The notes under the pieces: generated by a model | What the model was told of the DNA's origin: nothing | Databases searched by the model: none | The model's input: the letters and a program-made list of their open reading frames with translations, nothing else | Made by a program: the position numbers and the translations under genes | Assembly: GCF_017591425.1 (NCBI RefSeq) | Contig: NW_024464918.1 | Location: forward strand, 27,122,001 to 27,186,000 | DNA from: Ochotona curzoniae | Lineage: Eukaryota; Chordata; Mammalia; Lagomorpha; Ochotonidae | Length of the DNA stretch: 64,000 bases | Direction of reading: 5' to 3' | Shown: piece by piece, positions 56,425-64,000 of the stretch | Position numbering within the stretch: the stretch's first letter is position 1 | Layout: every line of letters begins with the position of its first letter

Positions 56425-58655
56425 ACATCTTTTTTATTTTTAATATTCTTCACACAGTTGAGAGGGATGCATATCCTTGTGGGTGAGGAGGGCCGAGGGA
56501 TGGAGGAAGGCGGGTGGACAAATGTTTGGGTTTTTTTTTCTCCTGTGTCTGCCGGGGGGAAGGAATGGGGACCTCTCTTGCTATAAAACTACATCAAGTC
56601 CTGGAAACAGGGAGCAGTCACTTGATGAGACCCTGATCGGAGGCTGTTACGTGGGTGTTTTTGATAGTTCTGAGACATCATCAGCGTTTTCGTATCAGGT
56701 TTGAGAAACTCTTTCTAAGGTCTGTTGGCTGAAACAGTTCACCTCCGCGTGCATCCGCAGACCCAGACACCTGCTACAAAGCTTGGCCAACTTGTACTGT
56801 GCCAAGTGGTCCAACTTGCATTGCCTCCGTTCCTCTGAAGTCTACATGAATGGGCTGTCACGTCCCCCGTGTGCTTCTGGTCATGCTGCCCACTGCACAG
56901 GCATCAGCAACTGAGGAGGCCCAGTCCCAATACACGCCACACTCCAAGGTTGGCCACATACACTATGATTTTCCCTGTGGCTGGGATTCAAGTCCAGTAA
57001 TCTAGTTGGGAGTCCCCCAAGAAACCTCCCCTCGGGTGACTTCAGACTTGACTCTTGTGTGTGACAGCTAGTGCGGGATCAGGTTTGGTCCACCACCTGC
57101 ACCAGCCAATGCACACAGTGGTGGATACAGCTGCCTGGTCAGTTCTGCTCCCAGCCCCATCTCGCATGCATGATGGGTGCTACAGCCTAGCCAGGTGCAG
57201 CCTGCCACAGCCCCGGTCCTCATGCAGACCAGCAGGTGCCACAGCTTAGTAGGGGTAACCCCCAATAACCCTCACCAGGCCCATCCCCAGTTTTTGTGCA
57301 TCCTGGCGTGTGCTGTGGGCTACCCCAGCCTGGTCAACACCCCAGCTCTTGTGCACACCCATGGATTCTGCAACTTAAGCCAAGCCTGCCCCTAGATCCA
57401 GCCCAACATATGCTGATAGGTGCTGCCTCCTTGTCCCATCTAGCCTGCTCCCATCCCAGGCGCTCATATTCATCAGCGCTCATATTCACTAGGTTGCAGG
57501 AGCTGCAACCTAGCCAGGGAGTTTCCCTGGTACTCACTGGCAGGTACTGCGCCTAGCCTGGCCAGCCCATACCCATTCCAACAACATCCCAGCCCAGCCC
57601 ACCCCCAAACCCAGCTCTCATGTGAACCAGTGGGTGCCATAGTCTAGCACAGCCTGTCCCATACCTATGCTGACTGTCATAAGAACCAGTGGGTACTGGG
57701 GTCTAGCCTAGTCTGGCATGCCGCCAGACCCAGCCCACAAACATATTGATGGGTGCTGCAGCCTAGCCTAGCCCATAGTGGCCCACACCCTGTCCTGAGT
57801 CTTGTACATGCCAGGGGCTGCTGTGGCCTGGCCCAGCTCAGCATGCCTCCAGACCTGGACCACACATATGCTGATGGACTGACCCACCAGCCCTGGTTCT
57901 CATGCTCACCAGCAGGAGCTGCAGCCTAGTCATGGAATTTCCCTATCAGACCCACTACCAGATCCTGTGGCCATGTTTGGCACGGCTTGCTCTCAGCCCC
58001 AGCCTTTGCGTGTGCCAGCAGGTGTGGCAGCCTGGCACAGCCCAACCTCCTCCTCCCAGCCCCAGCTCCCACAAGTTCCACTGTTGAGCCTGGCTCGGCC
58101 ATCACCAGCCCCAGCTCTTGTGCAAAACTAGTGGGTGCTGCAGCCCCCAAAAGGTAAGCTCACTAGTCCCTCCCAGATCCAGTTCTCTCACATTTTGCTC
58201 GGTGTTGTAGCCCAGCCTGACATGGCACATCCCCTGCCCTGATACTCATGGCAGGATACTGGGACCTAGCTCAGCCAGACATGGCCCCAGCCCCAGCTTC
58301 CACATGTCCTGAAGGGTAGCAGGTAATGCTACTTAGCCCAACCCAGGTCTCCCAAGTGGACGGGTGTCTTGGCCTGACCCAGACATGCTCTCCAGTTCCC
58401 CTACTATAAACCACCCCATCTCAGCTCCCTTGCCTACCTGCGAGTACAGTGGCCCCCAGATGTCACTCCTCACCTGTCAAACATGCCCCTGCAACATGTC
58501 CCCAAACCTCCTTCTCCAGGCATTCTGCAGCCCTGCCCCCACCCCCACAGCAGGGGCCAGGGTGGCGTGTCCCAGCCCAGCATTCCCTGCCTTCCACCGC
58601 ATTGTGCCAGAGTGGCACAGAGTTCCCTGCACAGCTCTTAAAAGAGTAGTCTAAA
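56425..58655 (-). mobile_element. VNTR-bearing retroelement, copy 3 (apparently full length)
   Basis: On the minus strand the 5' domain (about 58655-58400) includes GTACTCGCAGGTAGGC, paralleling GTACTTGCAGGTAAGT of copy 1. The array occupies about 58400-57150. The 3' domain runs down to AATAAA at 56433-56438 with an A-rich end. Shared 3'-domain blocks are CTTGGAGTGTGGCGTGTATT, GGCCTCCTCAG and GAACTATCAAAAACACCC. The 3' domain is more diverged than in copies 1 and 2, and the open frame is lost. No target duplication is obvious. Confidence 0.68.
57150..58400 (-). repeat. ~60-bp tandem array (VNTR) of element copy 3
   Basis: Units are strikingly regular between 57601 and 57840, where four successive 60-bp units can be laid under each other (…CCAGTGGGTGCCATAGTCTA…, …CCAGTGGGTACTGGGGTCTA…, …TTGATGGGTGCTGCAGCCTA…, …CCAGGGGCTGCTGTGGCCTG…). 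About 20 units fit, half the number in copy 1. Confidence 0.78.
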
Positions 58656-58879
58656 CAACTATGCTGGCACACTGGTATAGCTAACAGAGGTGGCACTAAC
58701 CAGGCCCAGGATGCCCACAGCTATTGGCTGCTTTTCTCCCAGCAGGGTAACACTTGCCTACAGCTAGGGTAAAGCTAGTCTTCTCCCAAATACTCCCCAG
58801 TGACTGGCCCCAGGACCAAGCTGGGAGTGCCATGCACATGGCCCACATGCGTGGCAGGGGCTCAGCTACCTGAGCCATC
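58656..58879. other. Unique intergenic sequence
   Basis: No gene or repeat is recognised. Confidence 0.3.
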
Positions 58880-59000
58880 TCCTCCCGGGGCCTTTACTGA
58901 CTGGATAGCTGGAGCCAGGGATTGAAGTGACGTAGTCAGGCCTGAAATACAGGCAGCCTAACCCAGGCCTTAAGTGCTAGGCCACACTCCCACACCAACA
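58880..59000 (-). mobile_element. Possible degraded SINE head
   Basis: GGATTGAAGTGACGTAGTCA and TTAAGTGCTAGGCCACACTC weakly resemble a reversed tRNA-like head (GGACTCGAACC ... TTAACCCGCTGTGCCACAG). Confidence 0.35.
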
Positions 59001-60103
59001 TTCTACGATTCAATGAAGATGTTTTATGCAATGTGAAAGTTATGTGAAATTCATGCTTCGGTGGCCATGGCTGAGACTTCCGGGGACACCCTCACACCCC
59101 CATAGGTCTTCTTAAGACTGCTCTCCATGGTGTGGAAGAACTTGAGTGGCTCTGCTGCCCTCAACACCCGTAGCCTTCTCAATCTGATACTCCATGGACA
59201 GTGTCCTCCAGTCCCTGGCCTGGACCACCCTGTCTGGTTCCCTGAGTATCCTATCCTCCACCCTACCACAGTCCCCCACCTGCACTTAACTGCAAAGCAT
59301 TGCCCAGGAGTGCCCGGGCCTCTGGGGGCTCAATGAACAGAGGTGGCCATGGAGATGAGACGGGAGCTGGCACTAGAGTCCTGGAGCACCGTGAGAGGCG
59401 TGTCAGGGCAGGCAGTCCGGGAAGAGGGTGGTTTAGGGCCCTGCTTGATCACAGGGCACCCACCCAGCCTCCTTGCCCAGCCTGGGCTGTGCTTTGGTGC
59501 CCTCTGGTGGTCACTAGGAGCAGCTGTCTCTGAAGCACGTGTTGCCTTGGCTTCCAGAGGCCCCTGGAAGTCATCAAGCCCAGCTTCCCTGGGTCCCTCC
59601 CGGATTCCTCCCCCTAGCCCTCTCTGGGGTAGCCTGGTGTCACAGGATGTTGCCCTGCCAAGTTGCCGGAAGCCTCTCCTCTTGTCAGACCAGGCAGGCA
59701 TGAGACTCATTAAGTACCCCAGGCAGGCAGTACCCCATGGCTAACAGGTATGCACAGATGGTGAGATGGTGGCCTTGGTCCCCATGGCCAGGGCCCACTG
59801 AGGGAGATGGCAGCTGTGTGAGCTGCATACTTAGGGGCCTCATCTCAGCAGACAAGCACCACTCAATGCAAAGAACTGCTCAAGCTTTTAACTTCAGGCC
59901 ATGAACGAGTCTCTGACCAACTCCAAACCCCTCCTAACAGTGGTCATTGTGCCTGCACCATGAGCAACTGTACCAGGTCAGCCTCCAAGAGACCATGGGC
60001 TCTGGGCGGGCAGCAGCAGTTACAGCTGCCACAGTGACCAGGCCTTCTGTCTGGGTAGACAGATGGCAACAGATGAGGACGAGCAGATGTGGGCATGGAT
60101 GGA
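59001..60103. other. Unique intergenic sequence downstream of TSPAN17
   Basis: Short frames, such as 59051-59269 minus and 59343-59744 plus, have no recognisable family. No repeat is assigned. Confidence 0.35.
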
Positions 60104-60290
60104 AGGGTGGGCAGGTGCATAGATGGATGGAAGGGTGGGCAGATGGGTGGGTGCCTGGATGGATGGAAGGGTGGGGAGATGGGTGGGTGCATGGATGGAT
60201 GAATGGGTGGGCAGATAGGTGGGTGTGTGGGTGGATGGAAGGGTGGGCAGATAGATGGGTGCGTGGGTGGATGGAAGGGTGGGCATGAGG
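60104..60290. repeat. 36-bp minisatellite
   Basis: About five units of GGATGGAAGGGTGGGCAGAT plus GGGTGGGTGCNTG, each exactly 36 bp. As 36 is twelve codons, frames stay open on both strands and yield Thr/His/Pro-rich translations that are artefacts. Confidence 0.93.
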
Positions 60291-60844
60291 ATGAGTCATT
60301 GGGTGGGTGTGTGGCAAGTGGAAGAATCCGTGCCTGCAGTGGGACTGAATTTTCAGAACTCCGAATCCCCAGCCTGGCTCCTGCTTCCCCCCACCCCCCC
60401 GCATTCCCACGGCACCTCACCCACCATGTTCCCTTCCTTATGGCCCCTTCCCCACGCCCTCTGCCACCCACATCAACAGGACCTTTTCAGGAGCTGACAC
60501 CCAACACTGGTCCCCCCAAGCAGGTGCCTGCTCCCAGCCCTTCTCCCAGGCTCCCCGCACAGCACCCATAGCTGCCAGCAAGGTCGACCCATCTGGCCCA
60601 CCCCGCTCTCCTCCTGTCACCTGGGCACCCAGGGGGATGCCCAGTTCACACTGGGGGAACATTTCAGACCCTTCTCCGGAGGGCAGGAGCTGCGGTGCAG
60701 AATGCCGACGGGCCAGCCTGGGGGAGGAAGGCTCCTGCTTACTGTGTGCTCCCAGCAAGCTTGCTCCTTGCCAAGATCCAGCCTTCCTTGGCACAGGGTG
60801 GTGTGAGGTTGTGGGAAGGGGCACAAGAGAGTACACGAGACACC
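60291..60844. other. TSPAN17 downstream flank
   Basis: This is GC-rich unique sequence with no further gene or poly(A) signal recognised. Confidence 0.35.
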
Positions 60845-60859
60845 AGCCTGTGAGCTGCA

Positions 60860-60865
60860 TTTATT
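60860..60865 (-). terminator. TSPAN17: Polyadenylation signal AATAAA, TSPAN17
   Basis: The minus strand reads CACAATAAATGCAGCTCACA, and the next 30 nt are GU-rich (GGCTGGTGTCTCGTGTAC). This is the arrangement expected of a cleavage and polyadenylation site, with cleavage near 60843-60848. Confidence 0.7.
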
Positions 60866-62340
60866 GTGGCATCCACAAGCCACCGTGCCCAGTGCCCCCT
60901 CCCGTCTGCACCAGGAGCCTCGCTGCTGGCAGCAGGCCCCCACACCCAGCACCCCGCCTGGTGGGCGTCTGTCCCAGAGGAAACCACAGCGGTCCAAGAC
61001 GCTGGACCCAAGTCTGTCCCTCCGGCACTGGGCTCGACCACGGTCCCTGCCACTCTATTGCTCTCCAAGGCAAGCTGCCAGCATCCGTGAGGTGGTGCAG
61101 CCGTTTCCCTCTTCACAAAGCAGCGTCTCCAGTGAACAGTGGGAAAGCCAGAACGAGGCAGGTCTCATCACGTATGCGTGTCCACCATCCGTCCATCAGC
61201 CCCACCTGGCCCTGAGGCCTCCACGGGAGCCCGGGCCCGTCCCATCACCCGCATCCCAGGGAGGGGAGGAGCAAGGTCACGCCACACCTGTCCCACTTGG
61301 CAAAGCTGCAGCTGGGGGCAGCAGCCATCCTTCCCCGGCCTGAGGCCTTGCTCCTCTAGGAAGTCTGCGAATTCCCTGAACTAGAAGCGGTAGCAGGGAG
61401 AGGGAGAGGCTCTAGTTGGGAGATGCAGCAGGAAGCAAGCAGCGGGGCGGCGGCGCTGCGCTGGCGCCCTCTGCTGGCCAGGAGGTAGCTCCGCAGGCCA
61501 CAGGAATCGACTGAATATCATCTTCCTGGGGGTCAACCTATCCATAGCCCCAGTTCCCACCCCACCCCACAGCAGCCACGCCCTGGGCTTCCAGTCACCA
61601 CTTTTGCAAAATCCTCTGAACTCCCACCCAGCCTTGGGCTGCTCTCGTGGCACCTACCTCACTACACCCCCCACACACAGACAGACCCTGGGGCCATGCC
61701 CACTGACTGGCCAGGTCCAGCCCCCCCTTTCTCTCGTGCTCCTGGCTTGGTGCACAGAGCTTTGTGGGGTCTGCAGGGCACAACCTACAGAGGCAAGGAG
61801 GCCGACTCCTGGCCTCTGGGGTCAGGCAGGGCACTTAGGTGAGCAGACAGTGCCAGGCAGGCAGGCCTCGCAGTGACCAGGGCAGTTGGTGTCCTGGGTA
61901 CGTGGCCATGTGGAGGTTCTTTCAGAAGGGCTGGCTGGCAGGTGGAAGCCCCCAGGTCCCAGACAACTCGCCAGGGGCCTGTGGCTGACGGAAACTCGGA
62001 GGTGGAAGGCGTGAGCCGTTGCTGCTTACTGGAGCAGTTTGTAGCCATCGTCACCTTTGACCCTGAGAGGCAAGAGAGAGTTCTTGGAACCATTGCAGAG
62101 CCCGGAAGACTGAGGCTGAGGGGCGCTCCTGGCAGGCTCAAGGCTGCAGCTAGTGGGAAAGAGAGCTCTGAGGCTGGCTGAAGCAGTGGACTGGGCAATG
62201 GCAGACCCCAAAGCCCACCCACTGCAGCCATACAGAGAGAGTGTATCCCAGTGTGGGGCAGGGGACACAGGCAGGACCTCCCCAGCCCCTCCATGTCAGC
62301 TGCACCCTTCCTAATCCCCAAGCAAGCCATCACACAGCAG

Positions 62341-62975
62341 GAGGGACACACACAGCACACAGACTCACACAGACACACACACACTCACACACAGACTCAC
62401 ACAGACACATGCAGACACACACGCAGACTCACACACAGACACACAAGACCCACACAGCACACAGACCCACACAGCACACAGACACACGCAGACACACAGA
62501 CACACACAGCACAGACACACGCAGCACACAGACACATGCAGACACACACGCAGACTCACACACAGACACACAAGACCCACACAGCACACAGACCCACACA
62601 GCACACAGACACACGCAGACACACAGACACACATAGCACAGACACACGCAGCACACAGACACACGCAGCACACACACAGACTCACACAGACCCACACAGC
62701 CCAGACACACACAGACCCACACAGACACACAGACCCACGCAGCACACAGACACACAGACCCACACAGCCCACAAACACACACAGACCCACACAGACACAC
62801 AGACCCACACAGCACACAGACACACGCACACAGACTCACACAGACTCACAGCACACAGACACACGCAGACACACAGACTCACACAGACACAAAGACCCAC
62901 ACAGACACAGACTCACATAGCACAGACACGCACACAGCAGAGACACACAGACACATACACAGCACACACTCAGCA
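62341..62975. repeat. CA-rich complex minisatellite with a 127-bp higher-order repeat
   Basis: CACACAGAC, CACGCAGAC and AGCACACAGAC variants fill about 635 bp. The block starting ACATGCAGACACACACGCAG at 62407 recurs at 62534, and the following 120 bp match with one or two changes, which shows a 127-bp duplication. Long frames across it on both strands are repeat artefacts. Confidence 0.93.
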
Positions 62976-63188
62976 CACACACAGCTCCGGGCTAGGCACA
63001 GCTCCGGGCTAGCCAGAGCCAGTGTGGTGTTCCCTGGGAACAGGCTCTGTGCACCCATGTATGCGACCACCCTGAGGGTCAGGCATAAGCAGCAATGCCT
63101 CCCACAGCCTGGCTCAGGAGGAGGCTCCTGGGGGCCCCTACCAGCGGCCCCGGGCAGGCCAGGCGAGTGCTCATGGCCCGTGGCGGCC

Positions 63189-63254
63189 TCACCAGTTGGC
63201 CTTCACGGCTTGGATGTCACTCACGAGGTTCTGGGCCAGGCAGATGCCAAATAT
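63189..63254 (-). CDS. TSPAN17: TSPAN17 last coding exon
   Basis: After the acceptor TTTGCCTTCCAG the exon encodes IFGICLAQNLVSDIQAVKAN then W and a TGA stop at 63189-63191. This is the end of TM4 and the short cytoplasmic tail. The C-terminus is that of TSPAN17 as I recall it, with Q in place of K in the DIKAVKANW tail. The 80-bp intron to the preceding exon is short but has proper ends. The protein is a TspanC8 tetraspanin, a group that controls ADAM10 trafficking. The closely related TSPAN5 ends differently (EAVRASW), which favours TSPAN17. Confidence 0.93.
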   Translation of the reverse strand: MFGICLAQNLVSDIQAVKANW

Positions 63255-63334
63255 CTGGAAGGCAAAGGGTGGGTCAGGGCGGGGTCAGTGGCACGGGTGG
63301 GCAGGCCAGGGGCGGGGCGGGCCAGGCGCAGTAC

Positions 63335-63451
63335 CTGGAGGAGAGCGATGCCCACGAACACACCAGCCACGACGACCAGGTTGTCCTGCAGCCACTTCTC
63401 AAACTGGCCCACGCAGCCCTTGGTGTGGATGGAGCCCTGCTGCTCCAGCTC
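63335..63451 (-). CDS. TSPAN17: TSPAN17 penultimate coding exon (end of large loop, TM4)
   Basis: The acceptor CACACCCCCAG and donor GTACTG bound a 117-nt, phase-0 exon of 39 codons. ELEQQGSIHTKGCVGQFEKW ends the large extracellular loop with one of its conserved cysteines (GCVGQFEKW). LQDNLVVVAGVFVGIALLQ is the start of the fourth membrane span. The frame is intact. A combined reading through the donor into intron sequence gives a misleading longer frame at 63221-63763. Confidence 0.95.
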
Positions 63452-63851
63452 CTGGGGGTGCACACACCGGGCTTGAGGGGCCTGCGGCGTGGCAGCCCCA
63501 CTCACATTCCCCTTGCAGCTCCACCACAGACACCCGCTCCTCCGAGAGGCCTCCCGGGGCTGCCAGCTCCTGGCCCATCCCCTTCCATTTCTTTCGAACA
63601 CTCTGTGTGTTATCCCCCGGTTCACCAGCCTTTGCTTCTCGTTAGCACAGCATGCCCAGGGCCCAGCAGGCCGGGTGGCAGATGAGCCACAGAGCTTCAG
63701 CAAGCAGGCCCACCTAGGCCCATGCCCCAGGGACTGTGTGGGCAGGCGCCTGCGACAGGGCATCCCCTCCCTGCAAAATCCCCAATGCCTTTCGGAGGAG
63801 GCCCCTCTCCTATCCCAGGACTCCCTCCGCCCCTAGCCCCAGCGCTCTCAC

Positions 63852-63899
63852 CAGCTTGAGCCGGACGTCGTAGCCACACTGGGTGTTGAGGACATCTTC
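63852..63899 (-). CDS. TSPAN17: TSPAN17 internal coding exon (large extracellular loop)
   Basis: This 48-nt phase-0 exon between GCCCTCAG and GTGAGAG encodes EDVLNTQCGYDVRLKL. The NTQCGYDVR motif with its cysteine is typical of the TSPAN5/14/17 large loop. The intron to the next exon is about 400 bp. Upstream exons lie beyond the window edge, so the gene is only partly present. Beyond 63900 only intron is seen. Confidence 0.92.
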
Positions 63900-64000
63900 C
63901 TGAGGGCAACAGGTTGGTCAGCCATGCAGCAGGCACGGATGCCAGCAACAGGCTCCTCCTGCCCACCAGGTGGTGCCACTGGCCACACCTTCCGCCCTGA

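Larger units (their letters stand above)
60845..63188 (-). other. TSPAN17: TSPAN17 3' untranslated region (proposed)
   Basis: The sequence lies between the TSPAN17 stop codon and the first AATAAA found downstream of it on the minus strand. No intervening AATAAA or ATTAAA was found by eye. It contains a GU-rich repeat of about 650 nt in the mRNA sense close to the stop codon, followed by unique sequence. The extent is inferred. Shorter forms using non-canonical signals are possible. Confidence 0.55.

Noticed and set aside
59051..59269. Possible processed pseudogene (minus-strand frame ending SPEVSAMATEA)
   Set aside because: I could not match it to any protein, and it has no poly(A) tail or flanking duplication.
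59934..60410. Pro/His/Thr-rich frames of up to 175 codons
   Set aside because: They arise from the 36-bp minisatellite.
62251..63012. Long Thr/His-rich frame (253 codons) and the Cys/Val-rich frames on the other strand (62365-62839)
   Set aside because: All are translations of the CA/GT repeat. The repeat leaves every frame open and no domain exists.
63221..63763. 180-codon frame containing TSPAN17 sequence as one unspliced gene
   Set aside because: Only 63335-63451 is exon. The rest is intron read through, as the splice sites and protein alignment show.

Overview
This is nuclear DNA from a lagomorph, most likely a pika (Ochotona). The main evidence is nearly fifty tRNA-derived SINEs of the lagomorph C type. 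Many are of a form that I associate with pika rather than rabbit: 5' GGGCCCGGCGC, a box A TGGCGCAGTGG, a box B GGTTCTAATCC and a TCTTTAAAA tail. The window also carries ancient eutherian repeats (L1M, L2, MIR, L3/CR1) and spliced exons of a vertebrate tetraspanin. No prokaryotic or viral genes are visible.

The only recognisable gene is the 3' end of TSPAN17 on the minus strand at the right edge. Three coding exons (63852-63899, 63335-63451, 63189-63254) have GT/AG splice sites and intact frames and encode the end of the large extracellular loop, TM4 and the C-tail. A GU-rich 3' UTR of about 2.3 kb probably ends at an AATAAA at 60860-60865. In human, the 150 kb or so downstream of TSPAN17 towards UNC5A holds no other coding gene. 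By that synteny, positions 1-60800 are the TSPAN17-UNC5A intergenic region, and I see no other gene in them.

Layout: 1-3445 and 56425-58655 are two same-oriented copies (minus strand) of an unfamiliar repeat, with a third, rearranged copy at 8500-9585. It has a 5' domain, a degenerate GC-rich tandem array of about 60-bp units, and a 3' domain ending in AATAAA. The stretches 4690-5230, 29400-30240, 45950-47110 and 53930-54600 are CpG-rich islands without coding potential. The rest is unique intergenic sequence broken up by SINEs, fossil L1/L2/MIR pieces and simple repeats.

The most notable signals are: (1) the VNTR-bearing, SVA-like retroelement, whose middle copy has a twin-priming type inversion; (2) a 67-nt hairpin at 55675-55741 with a 29-bp stem in which every mismatch is a G-U wobble; (3) a SINE whose internal CTCCTGG motif has expanded to about 415 bp; (4) a 127-bp higher-order repeat in the GU-rich TSPAN17 3' UTR. 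Repeat boundaries are read by eye and are approximate, usually within 5-30 bp.
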